DNA from: Desulfamplus sp.
Lineage (GTDB): Bacteria; Desulfobacterota; Desulfobacteria; Desulfobacterales; Desulfobacteraceae
Direction of reading: 5' to 3'
NCBI GenBank assembly: GCA_015232455.1
Contig: JADFZQ010000012.1
Span: 31,223-95,222, forward strand
DNA length: 64,000 nt
The notes under the pieces were generated by a model that was not told where the DNA came from, searched no databases, and saw only the letters and a program-made list of their open reading frames with translations. Positions 19,057-27,844 of this stretch are shown here, one piece after another. Both the position numbers and the translations under genes were made by a program. Position 1 is the first letter of the stretch; each line of letters begins with the position of its first letter.

Positions 19057-20829
19057 TTACTTCTCGGCAGCCTCTATAAATGTATATATTTTAGCAATCA
19101 TCTTGGTTGTCCATCTGTTCTTACCTGATAGAGGTTTTATCTCTTCGTTGTTCAAAATTTCAGTAGTCTGCTCTACAGTATGCCCATCTTTTCTTAGCTT
19201 TATAATAATATTGATAACTTCAGTTTTATATTGTTCAAAATTCTTCTCAAGTGATGCTTTAGGTTTATCAATCTTAAGTGGATGAAATGGTTCATTTTCT
19301 CTTTCAATAAGAGCTGACAGATCGCTCATAATATCGTCTTGATTTATAGTATCATTTCGTTTATCATCTGAAATAAGCGACATGAGATCATCAACATCGC
19401 TGTCTAAAACAGCGGGCTTAAGGCTGCTCACATCTTCATCAATAAGAGCTGATAGATCGTCCATAATGTCTTTTTCTTTAAAATTATTATCCAAAAACAG
19501 ATTATTAGATGAACTATGTGGGTCATTATCAATAAGTGACATAAGATCATCAACATCACTATCCAGTATCTCTGGCTTTATATCATTATGACGCTCATCT
19601 TGATCTTCAATGAGTAAGGATAGATTATCTAATGTTTCGTCTTGATCTTCAATGAGTGCAGATAAGTCGTCTATCTCATTATCTTTATAATCTCCTTCAT
19701 CCTCAATAAGTTCGGATAGGTCGTCTATCTCATTATCTTTATAATCTCCTTCATCCTCAATGAGTGCAGATAAGTCGTCTATCTCATTATCTTTATAATC
19801 TCCTTCATCCTCAATAAGTTCGGACAGGTCGTCTATCTCATTATCTTTATAATCTCCTTCATCCTCAATGAGTGCAGATAAGTCGTCTATCTCATTATCT
19901 TTATAATCTCCTTCATCCTCAATGAGTGCAGATAAGTCGTCTATCTCATTATCTTTATAATCCCCTTCATCCTCAATGAGTTCGGATAGGTCGTCTATTT
20001 CATTATTTAGGGTATCTTCGAGATCGTTAGTAATATAAGGTGAGTTGGGAATCTCTTCGTCTTGAACTTGAAGCGTATCAGACATTTGTTCGGAAGCAGG
20101 TTTAGTAGCAGATTGTGATTCAGAGAAGATATTGCCAAGAGGTAATGCTTTAAGGAAATCTGCTGATATGTTTTTAATTGCATCTGCAATGTTATTCATT
20201 GCATTGGCTTTATGTTGCTCTGCATCAGCACGCTTTCCAAGGGCGTAAGCTTTCTGCTGTTCGGCTTCTGCTTTTATCTTTTCAGCTTCGGCTTTCTGCA
20301 TCTCAGCCTGAGCTTTTTTCTCTTCAGCTTCGGCTTTACGTTCTTCTGCGGCTGCTTTTCGCTCCTGTGCAGCTATAATCCTCTCTTGTTGGTTATAAAA
20401 TTTTTCAAAAAGAGCAGAAATTAACTGTATGCTATCATTTACCTGTAACGATTGATTTATTGATCTTGAAGGGTCTGGAACATCTTGCATAACAGATTGA
20501 AGTGAGGGGATAAAAGAGTTTAAAGAGGGTGAGATAATCTGGCTTTGTTCGTTTTTTGTCTTGTCATCAAGAGCATTATCAATCTCTGTTGGAAGCATAC
20601 CTGAGTTAATCTTTTCTGAGATAAATTTCAAAGTATGCAAGGACTCTGGCTGGTATAATTTCTCTCCATCTTTATCAATATATGACAACCATTTATTAAA
20701 TCTGCTTAACCAGAACCTTACAGTTGCATTGCCAATATTTAGTTCTTTTGCCAACATTGATGGAGTCATTAAATTATTTGAAAACATTTTTATCCCTTGA
20801 TGTTTATTTGTTGACGAATTATTCATCAA
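19057..20829 (-). CDS. HTH protein with Ala/Glu/Lys coiled coil and acidic DDLSxLIED tandem repeats
   Basis: 590 aa; MerR-like N-terminus (SMLAKELNIGNATVRFWLSRF); (KAEAE)n coiled coil; 12 copies of DDLSxLIED-type motif; C-terminal recombinase/HTH-like region (LRKDGHTVEQTTEILNNEEIKPLSGKNRWTTKMIAKIY). Confidence 0.8.
   Translation of the reverse strand: MMNNSSTNKHQGIKMFSNNLMTPSMLAKELNIGNATVRFWLSRFNKWLSYIDKDGEKLYQPESLHTLKFISEKINSGMLPTEIDNALDDKTKNEQSQIISPSLNSFIPSLQSVMQDVPDPSRSINQSLQVNDSIQLISALFEKFYNQQERIIAAQERKAAAEERKAEAEEKKAQAEMQKAEAEKIKAEAEQQKAYALGKRADAEQHKANAMNNIADAIKNISADFLKALPLGNIFSESQSATKPASEQMSDTLQVQDEEIPNSPYITNDLEDTLNNEIDDLSELIEDEGDYKDNEIDDLSALIEDEGDYKDNEIDDLSALIEDEGDYKDNEIDDLSELIEDEGDYKDNEIDDLSALIEDEGDYKDNEIDDLSELIEDEGDYKDNEIDDLSALIEDQDETLDNLSLLIEDQDERHNDIKPEILDSDVDDLMSLIDNDPHSSSNNLFLDNNFKEKDIMDDLSALIDEDVSSLKPAVLDSDVDDLMSLISDDKRNDTINQDDIMSDLSALIERENEPFHPLKIDKPKASLEKNFEQYKTEVINIIIKLRKDGHTVEQTTEILNNEEIKPLSGKNRWTTKMIAKIYTFIEAAEK
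19650..20008 (-). repeat. 54-bp tandem repeat, ~6.6 copies, in frame
   Basis: Unit caatgagtgcagataagtcgtctatctcattatctttataatctccttcatcct and its agttcgga[t/c]aggtcg variant; encodes 18-aa DNEIDDLS[E/A]LIEDEGDYK. Confidence 0.95.
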
Positions 20830-20885
20830 CTCATATCAAAAACCATAAATACAGTCAAAACTTCTGGAAAATAATTTTTATCCGT

Positions 20886-20914
20886 TTGACACTGTAATAT
20901 GTGGTTGATATAGA
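20886..20914 (+). promoter_or_regulatory. Candidate sigma-70 promoter for prkA-yeaH
   Basis: TTGACA - 17 nt - TATAGA in the divergent intergenic region. Confidence 0.45.
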
Positions 20915-21013
20915 TAACTACATTATAAAAATATAGTTAAAAAAACAGTAATAATATTAAAATCATACTTTATCTTAAAAAAATAGATATAACGCTAACT
21001 AATAGTAGCATCT

Positions 21014-23095
21014 TTGATGCAAGGAGGACAAATGGGTGAAAATAATGATCCAAAATCTCTTTTAAATCATATTGATTCTGTAAAAAAAGGCAAAAGAACA
21101 TTTGAAGATGCTTTTCAAGGTGTTGCAAGAATGATCCTTGAATCAGGCGTTGAGAAGATCAATGTCAAAGGCAGAACTACATACCAATTTGGTCTATTCA
21201 GTAAAGGAAAAAAACACCTTGTTGGAATGTATGATGAGATAAACAGTTTTGTCTCTTTTGTTAAAGATGCTTCAGAAGGCGGCTCATCAAGGGAGATGGC
21301 TTTTGTTCTTGTTGGTGAACCTGGAAACGGAAAAACTTTTTTTGTTGATTATCTTTGCGATGCGTACAGAAATTTTCTCTCAAGACAGGAGAATAAAAAA
21401 TATAGCTTTAGGTTCAAAAAATTAGATGAAATTGAAGGATACGGCAAGATAAAGGTTATTGAATCTCAAACTTATGAAGATCCAATGATTCTTGCAATGA
21501 ATATCATGGAGACTAAAGCTCAATCAAAAGAGTATTTGGCTAAACAGTTTAAATTTTCTGAAAAAGAGATTGACAGCCTTTTTGCCCTTTATCGTCCACT
21601 TGGAGCTTGTTCTGCCTATATTTGGAATCAGATAAGAGAGTATTGCGAAAATGATATTGAAAAGATGCTGTCATTTACTGAAATTACTCAAGTGCCGCTT
21701 ACAGAAAGTCTTGGAACAATTACAGGCAAATATCCTGCGAAAGATAAAATTACATCATCTGCTGTTGATCTTCTTGGTGAGGAATCGATTCAGAGGCTCT
21801 TGCATATTACAGATACCAATAACCCCTACCGTTTTGATTTGCGGCGTGGTGCTTTGGCAAGAGTTGCTGGCGGTGGTATCCATTTTAGCGATGAGATTTA
21901 CAAAAACAAAAAAGACCTTGTGCAGGTCTATTTAGGAGTAATTCAAAATAGAACCATTGAGATTGACGGATATAAATGGCCCATTGACACATTGATTATT
22001 GCGACAAGTAATAACTCTGAGTTTAATACATTTTTGGCTGAAAAAGAGGAAGCACCAATTGTTGACCGCTGCCGTATATGTTATGTGGCACACAACACTG
22101 ACTACAAACTCCAAAAAGAGTTGACAGGTTATGCCATTGGAAATGATGCCAAAAGCACGATTAACCGCGAAAAACTCCATCAAGACCCAAATCTAAATTA
22201 TGCTGCTTCTGTCGGTGTTGTTCTAACACGCCTCCCAAGATCAGAAAAATTAACCCCGGTTGAGACAATGAAGCTATCTGCTGGTGAAGTTGCTGGTGAA
22301 AAGAGCCTTAAAACACTTGGGGAGTTGATTGATACCCTTAATCAAGATACTGACATTACCAGAAGATTTGGACAAAAAGGTCTTGGTCAGAGAAATCTTG
22401 GAAGAGCGATTCAGTTATTGCTTGAAAGTTCTGAAACCAATGAAGGCAACTGTATGTTTGCACTTGATATTTTCAAAACTCTTGAAACAGTGGTTCTTGA
22501 TTATGTTACTGATTCAGGTGATCGGGCAAAATTTATGGAAGATTTAAAAACAGCACGCGGACTTTATCGCGAAAGAATTATGACTGAAATCTTTAACGCT
22601 TATATGGACGAACCTCTTGCAATCAAAAAAGATGTTATGAACTATGTTAATATGATTATTGGAATTGATGCAGAACATCTTGGAGCTGATATGATGTGGA
22701 AATATAAAGACCCGCAATCAGGTGAACTAAAAGCTATGAAGATCGATGAACGGTATATTAAAAATGTTGAAGATCGGCTTGGGCTTAAGACTGAAGAGCA
22801 AAGATCGTCATTTAGAAATACCATCAGAAAGATATATGGGCAAAAACTCTCTCTTGATCCAAATTATGACTTTATGGATAATTTAGAACTGGTAAAGGCA
22901 ATCACTGATGTGAGGCTCAAATCTGACATTGCTGGTGCTGGAAGTCTTGTAGGTGCCCTTGCAAATCGTACAAACGAAGAGAACCAAAAACTCCACGATA
23001 GAATGATAAACACCATGATTAACAAACTTGGTTACTGCAACACCTGTTCTCAAAAGACCATTGAATATTTCTGTAGTCAGGAAGATGATAAATAG
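21014..23095 (+). CDS. prkA: PrkA-family serine protein kinase / AAA+ protein
   Basis: 693 aa; Walker A VGEPGNGKTF; downstream gene is yeaH/DUF444. Start likely at 21032 (ATGGGTGAA, preceded by aaggaggac). Confidence 0.93.
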   Translation: MMQGGQMGENNDPKSLLNHIDSVKKGKRTFEDAFQGVARMILESGVEKINVKGRTTYQFGLFSKGKKHLVGMYDEINSFVSFVKDASEGGSSREMAFVLVGEPGNGKTFFVDYLCDAYRNFLSRQENKKYSFRFKKLDEIEGYGKIKVIESQTYEDPMILAMNIMETKAQSKEYLAKQFKFSEKEIDSLFALYRPLGACSAYIWNQIREYCENDIEKMLSFTEITQVPLTESLGTITGKYPAKDKITSSAVDLLGEESIQRLLHITDTNNPYRFDLRRGALARVAGGGIHFSDEIYKNKKDLVQVYLGVIQNRTIEIDGYKWPIDTLIIATSNNSEFNTFLAEKEEAPIVDRCRICYVAHNTDYKLQKELTGYAIGNDAKSTINREKLHQDPNLNYAASVGVVLTRLPRSEKLTPVETMKLSAGEVAGEKSLKTLGELIDTLNQDTDITRRFGQKGLGQRNLGRAIQLLLESSETNEGNCMFALDIFKTLETVVLDYVTDSGDRAKFMEDLKTARGLYRERIMTEIFNAYMDEPLAIKKDVMNYVNMIIGIDAEHLGADMMWKYKDPQSGELKAMKIDERYIKNVEDRLGLKTEEQRSSFRNTIRKIYGQKLSLDPNYDFMDNLELVKAITDVRLKSDIAGAGSLVGALANRTNEENQKLHDRMINTMINKLGYCNTCSQKTIEYFCSQEDDK

Positions 23096-23156
23096 TAGTC
23101 ATCAGAGTCAGATGGAGGATAAATAATGGTTAGCCAAGTTAGGAGGTCTATAAATC

Positions 23157-24338
23157 ATGATAACTCTTGATGAACTTTTAGAAAAGGACAAGAAGCGTGA
23201 AGAGGACGGATTTAAACGCAAGATTCGTATTGGTCGCATTGTCAAGCCTGTCAGAGGTGGTGGAAAGGAAAAAATTGTAGTTGTTCCAACAACTGTTGAG
23301 GAAAAATTTGTCCACGATGAAATTCAGCTTGGCACAGAAGATGGAGAAGGTGAACCAAACGGTGGCACAGGTGATGGCGAAGAGGGTGATATAATAGGAG
23401 AAGAGAAAATTCGTCCATCTGAAGGAGAGGGCGAAGGACAGGGTCAGGGTGATGGAGAGGGACCTGGTCAAGGTTCAGGTGGTGAGCATGAATTTGAATC
23501 AAATGCCTATGAACTTGGTAAAGTTCTTTCTCAAGACTTTGAGCTTCCAAACCTTGTTGACAAAGGTGGAAAGCGAACTCTTGTAAAATTTACCTATGAG
23601 ATGACAGATAAGCACAGAGGTTTTGGTCAGATTCTTGATAAAAAAGCCACGTTACGCCGTATTGTTGAGACCAATATAAGTCTTGGCAATATTCCTGATG
23701 TATCTGAAATTGACAGTGCCTCATTTATTGTCTCTCCTTCTGATATGATATACAGGATACTTTCAAGAGAAAAACTATATGAATCTCAAGCACTTATCTT
23801 TTTCCTTAGAGATTATTCAGGCTCAATGAGCGGTAAACCTACTCAAACAGTAGTATCTCAGCATGTTATGCTTTATTCATGGCTTTTGTATCAATATCAT
23901 AAGCAAGTGGTTACCCGCTTTATTCTGCATGACACTGATGCTCGTGAAGTTGATGATTTTTATAAATATTACTCATATAAAGTTGCAGGAGGGACAAAGG
24001 TTGCCGCAGCTTACAAAATGGTAAATACTCTTGTGGAAAAAGAAGGGCTTGCAAGAGATTATAATATCTATGTTTTTCATGGCACTGATGGTGATGATTG
24101 GGATACACAAGGCAAGGAGGCTGTTGAAGAATTAAAAAAGATGATCACGTATTCATCACGCATTGGTATTACAGTTGCAAAACATAGTTACTCTAAATCA
24201 AAACCAACAGAGGTAGAAAATTATATAAAGGCATCGGGGCTACTTGAAAAACACCCAAATCATATACGAATGGATGTTATGGACGAAGATGCAGAAGATG
24301 CAAGAATTATTCAAGGTATTAAAAATCTTATCTCTTAA
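23157..24338 (+). CDS. yeaH: YeaH/YhbH-family DUF444 protein (vWA-like)
   Basis: 393 aa; Gly/Glu-rich N-terminal linker; FFLRDYSGSMSGKPTQ MIDAS-like motif; follows prkA. Confidence 0.92.
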   Translation: MITLDELLEKDKKREEDGFKRKIRIGRIVKPVRGGGKEKIVVVPTTVEEKFVHDEIQLGTEDGEGEPNGGTGDGEEGDIIGEEKIRPSEGEGEGQGQGDGEGPGQGSGGEHEFESNAYELGKVLSQDFELPNLVDKGGKRTLVKFTYEMTDKHRGFGQILDKKATLRRIVETNISLGNIPDVSEIDSASFIVSPSDMIYRILSREKLYESQALIFFLRDYSGSMSGKPTQTVVSQHVMLYSWLLYQYHKQVVTRFILHDTDAREVDDFYKYYSYKVAGGTKVAAAYKMVNTLVEKEGLARDYNIYVFHGTDGDDWDTQGKEAVEELKKMITYSSRIGITVAKHSYSKSKPTEVENYIKASGLLEKHPNHIRMDVMDEDAEDARIIQGIKNLIS

Positions 24339-24653
24339 ATATGCTTTATTACGCCAGATAAATAAAATTTAATTCTAATACGCTTTGTAACTGCTTTTGT
24401 TATGTTTTCCACGAAATCTGTTATGATCAGTTTCATTTATCTGGAGACATAGACACGGCTTGAGAAATATATTGATAGAACTAAGTAGTAAGACCAAAAA
24501 GATTTTTTTCAACCAACAAATCTACATATTGACAAGAGTATCTGACTAAGATAATGTGAAAAATTATTAATTCTAAAAGATAAGACGGCAAGCTTACTTA
24601 ATAGAGATACCTTAAAAAGGTAATTATTTTTTTAAACAGGAGGTAGTTTTATA

Positions 24654-24971
24654 ATGGCAACCATAGAGATAAATGGGACCACTTTTGAAGTTGATGAAGA
24701 CGGATTTTTGCTTGATTACAAAACTTTTACAAATGATTGGGTTGAGTATGTAAGGCAGCAGGAAGGTATTGAAGAACTTACTGACGAGCATTGGTCAGTA
24801 GTTAATGTTCTACAAGATTATTATGAAAAAAATGGTATTGCTCCAATGGTTCGTGTTCTTTCTAAATTGACTAAATTCAAGCTAAAACACATATATGAGC
24901 TTTTTCCTTCAGGACCTGGTAAAGGAGCCTGTAAAATGGCTGGTCTCCCAAAACCAACCGGATGTGTATGA
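24654..24971 (+). CDS. dsrC: DsrC/TusE-type sulfur carrier protein
   Basis: 105 aa; C-terminal CKMAGLPKPTGCV (C-X10-C, penultimate Cys), diagnostic of DsrC. Confidence 0.95.
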   Translation: MATIEINGTTFEVDEDGFLLDYKTFTNDWVEYVRQQEGIEELTDEHWSVVNVLQDYYEKNGIAPMVRVLSKLTKFKLKHIYELFPSGPGKGACKMAGLPKPTGCV

Positions 24972-25008
24972 TCCACTCACTTATCTGATATAGTTCTTTT
25001 TATTTATA

Positions 25009-25047
25009 AAAAAAGCCCCGCATATATACTATGCAGGGCTTTTTTTA
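25009..25047. terminator. Bidirectional rho-independent terminator
   Basis: aaaaaaagccccgcata...tatgcagggcttttttt hairpin between convergent dsrC and the 25084 CDS. Confidence 0.85.
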
Positions 25048-25083
25048 TAAAAAGAGTTGGTATCGTTATAGTTGTATATCTTA

Positions 25084-25575
25084 TTACATTACATCAAGTG
25101 CACTAATATCAGGGTGGCTTTTCAATGCTCTCAAAAATTGCTCAGTTCTTTTAATCCATCTTCGATGAAGAACTTTTGCTGCATATTTCATAATGAGATA
25201 GCCCATAGTATGGTCTTGTTCCATAAGATTTAAAAGATCGTTCCTATGAATCATAATAAGAGTTGCTGCTTCATTACAAATAGCTGCCATTGCACGTTGA
25301 TCTCTATGTAGTAAAACAGAAAGCCCAAAGGCTTCACCAGCATTGATAGCACTTATATTCACAAGAATATCTTTTGATATTTTTTGTTCAAGAAGTACCT
25401 GACCCGATTTTACCAAATAAAAATGTTCTGCCAAATCACCCTCATTGAATATAATTTCACGACTCTCAACTTCCATAACTTTTGTGATGGGGATAATCTT
25501 TTCCAACATCTCGTCAGTAAGAAATTGCATAAAATCATTTTTTTTCAGATCTGATTTTTTTATCATATCAATCAA
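25084..25575 (-). CDS. Cyclic-nucleotide-binding-domain protein without an evident HTH
   Basis: 163 aa; IIFNEGDLAEHFYLVKSGQVLL and INAGEAFGLSVLL; ends soon after the helical dimerisation region. Confidence 0.85.
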   Translation of the reverse strand: MIDMIKKSDLKKNDFMQFLTDEMLEKIIPITKVMEVESREIIFNEGDLAEHFYLVKSGQVLLEQKISKDILVNISAINAGEAFGLSVLLHRDQRAMAAICNEAATLIMIHRNDLLNLMEQDHTMGYLIMKYAAKVLHRRWIKRTEQFLRALKSHPDISALDVM

Positions 25576-25578
25576 TCC

Positions 25579-27369
25579 TTATATAAAAATATATAAAAAA
25601 ACAATAAACAGAACTGCACAGGCAGCATAAATACCTGAAGGGGATGTTCCACTCCTAAAAGCAGATGCAATAATTTGCTGATTAGTTTGTTCATTTGTTT
25701 TATCTGCCTGATTATCTTTTAGGTTCATGTTTTCTAGAACAGGATATAGGACAAAATAGGTCAAATTGGCAACTGGTTCAACTGCAAATTTATTAACTGA
25801 GCCTGTAAATTTTTTTACAATAATTTTATCAATAAACTCATTCAATCCATTTAAAATTTTTGCAACTATAAGCTCAAATGAGTTTAATGGCTTTCTGTAG
25901 AACCAGTCAAAGTCAATATTAATAGCCCTCATTTCAGCAGGATAGATGCCTGACAAAAGAAGCAGTGTAAATGCAAGTGCTGAGTAAAAAAGCAGCTCTG
26001 TTTGAGTCATAACGTGAGATAATGTATAAGGCTCATAAATTGCTGGATATGGAAGAATGCTGTAAAGTGGCTTATAAAATGTGCCGTTAAAGATACATAA
26101 AAATGCAGCTAAACCCATTGCAATAAGCATATGTGGTGGTGCTTCCTTTACTCTGTGTCCAGCGTCATGCCCAAAAAATGCAAAAAACGGAATTTTGATA
26201 CCAGCATGGTGGAATACACCAGCAGATGCAAATAGAAGAACTAACCAGACAAAAACCATATTTTTATCCCCAGCAGCAGACATAACCATTGATTTACTTA
26301 CAAAACCGCTAAAAAGTGGAAATGCTGATATAGATGCTGCCCCAACAATGCAAAATATTGCTGTAAAAGGCATAGATTTATAAAGTCCACCAAGGTCTGT
26401 AGCATTTATTTTACCTGTGCGATACATCACAGCACCCATCGACATGAAAAGAAGCCCTTTGAACAAAATATCATTAAAAGCATGGGCGACTGCCCCGTTA
26501 ATGGCCAGTTCAGAGCCAATTCCAATTCCAACAACCATAAATCCAACTTGGTTTACAAGGCTGTAAGCAAGAACTCTTCTTAAATCATTTTCAATAACAG
26601 CATAAAAGATTGGGAACGCAGCCATTGCAACTCCAATCCAGATAAGAAGCTCAGTTCCTGGGAATGCCCTTGCTAAAGCATAAATAGCAGTTTTTGTGGT
26701 AAAAGCACTCAAGAAAACTGTTCCGCCAATTGTAGCTTCTGGATATGCGTCAGTAAGCCATGTGTGTAAGAAAGGCCAAGCACAGTTGATACCCATACCT
26801 ATAAATATGAACCATGATGCAGTATCAGTAAGCCCAATAAAACCAAAATTTATTGAACCGCTTTTAGTTACCATCATCACAATTCCAGCCAAAAGGAGCA
26901 GCCCACCAGTTGCATGAATCATCAAGTATCTAAATCCTGCTGATGTTGATTCTTTAGTTCCTCTTGCCCAAATTAACATAACTGAACCAATGGTCAGAGT
27001 TTCCCAAAATACGAAGAATGTAAATAAATCCCCAGCAAAGATAACCCCAAGTGCAGCACCTGCATAAATAAATCCTGCTACATATTCAAGATTCTTTTTC
27101 ACGTGAAGTATATAGATTACTGTAATAAAAGAAATAATATGAAAAATATAACCAAATGCAAGGCTAAGTCTATCAACTCTCACAAGGGTTAAGTTGTAAT
27201 TCATAAAATGGACGGACATCATTGTTCCAACATCAATTGAAATAAGGTTGCAAAAACCTACAACAGGCAAAAATATTACATAAATTGAACGGATACGCCC
27301 ACTCAAAAACGGAATCAGAAATGCTCCAAGAATAAATATAAATGCGGGCGGAAAGCAACTGTTAGTCAT
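25579..27369 (-). CDS. Proton-conducting antiporter subunit, MrpD/NuoL-like (third copy)
   Basis: 596 aa polytopic; VFWETLTIGSVMLIW; LRRVLAYSLVNQVGFMVVGIG; HAFNDILFKGLLFM. Confidence 0.9.
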   Translation of the reverse strand: MTNSCFPPAFIFILGAFLIPFLSGRIRSIYVIFLPVVGFCNLISIDVGTMMSVHFMNYNLTLVRVDRLSLAFGYIFHIISFITVIYILHVKKNLEYVAGFIYAGAALGVIFAGDLFTFFVFWETLTIGSVMLIWARGTKESTSAGFRYLMIHATGGLLLLAGIVMMVTKSGSINFGFIGLTDTASWFIFIGMGINCAWPFLHTWLTDAYPEATIGGTVFLSAFTTKTAIYALARAFPGTELLIWIGVAMAAFPIFYAVIENDLRRVLAYSLVNQVGFMVVGIGIGSELAINGAVAHAFNDILFKGLLFMSMGAVMYRTGKINATDLGGLYKSMPFTAIFCIVGAASISAFPLFSGFVSKSMVMSAAGDKNMVFVWLVLLFASAGVFHHAGIKIPFFAFFGHDAGHRVKEAPPHMLIAMGLAAFLCIFNGTFYKPLYSILPYPAIYEPYTLSHVMTQTELLFYSALAFTLLLLSGIYPAEMRAINIDFDWFYRKPLNSFELIVAKILNGLNEFIDKIIVKKFTGSVNKFAVEPVANLTYFVLYPVLENMNLKDNQADKTNEQTNQQIIASAFRSGTSPSGIYAACAVLFIVFLYIFI

Positions 27370-27682
27370 AGTAATTCTCCTTCCTTTTCACCAGAGGGCG
27401 TAAAATAAACCTTGAGACAAGAACAAGTAATACACAGGCAACAAATCCAAATACAGCATAAAATCCAGTCCAATTTTCCCATGGAAAATGCCCATGTTTA
27501 TTGACAAAAAAATCAAGAATAAATAACAGAACAACAGAGCTAAAGAAAATTATAAGCAATCGTTTCACATTTTGAGGATCGTCAAATATATGCTTTTCAG
27601 ATTTATCCAATATATCTCTTTCATGGTTATCTGTTAAAGATTCACCTGATGATGTATATTGTTTTTTTTCTTTTATTTCCAT
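27362..27682 (-). CDS. Small membrane protein in the Mrp-like operon
   Basis: 106 aa; two predicted TM segments; 8-bp overlap with the next gene. Confidence 0.65.
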   Translation of the reverse strand: MEIKEKKQYTSSGESLTDNHERDILDKSEKHIFDDPQNVKRLLIIFFSSVVLLFILDFFVNKHGHFPWENWTGFYAVFGFVACVLLVLVSRFILRPLVKRKENYYD

Positions 27683-27718
27683 GTTTAAAATTCCATAATT
27701 TAAGAATAGAGTTTGTAT

Positions 27719-27838
27719 TCATAAAGAGCTTGCAAAAATTACGGCAAGATAAATAACACTTAAAGCAAATACTACAAGAAAAACGGGCTTATAACCCGGA
27801 ACTTCATCATGCGAAAGTTCATATCTTTCTTCTTTCAT
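27719..27838 (-). CDS. 39-aa single-TM small protein (not in the ORF track)
   Basis: Hand translation of the reverse strand: MKEERYELSHDEVPGYKPVFLVVFALSVIYLAVIFASSL*; 6 bp from the upstream gene end. Confidence 0.75.
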   Translation of the reverse strand: MKEERYELSHDEVPGYKPVFLVVFALSVIYLAVIFASSL

Positions 27839-27844
27839 AATTTT

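Noticed and set aside
19650-20008. 54-bp repeats as a CRISPR array
   Set aside because: Units are contiguous without unique spacers and translate in frame as protein repeats.
20178-20424. Plus-strand Leu/Phe-rich ORFs
   Set aside because: Antisense of the Ala/Glu/Lys coiled coil; artefact of repetitive codons.
23126-23170. 14-aa ORF MVSQVRRSINHDNS overlapping the yeaH start
   Set aside because: Too short to support; probably just the leader containing the Shine-Dalgarno site.
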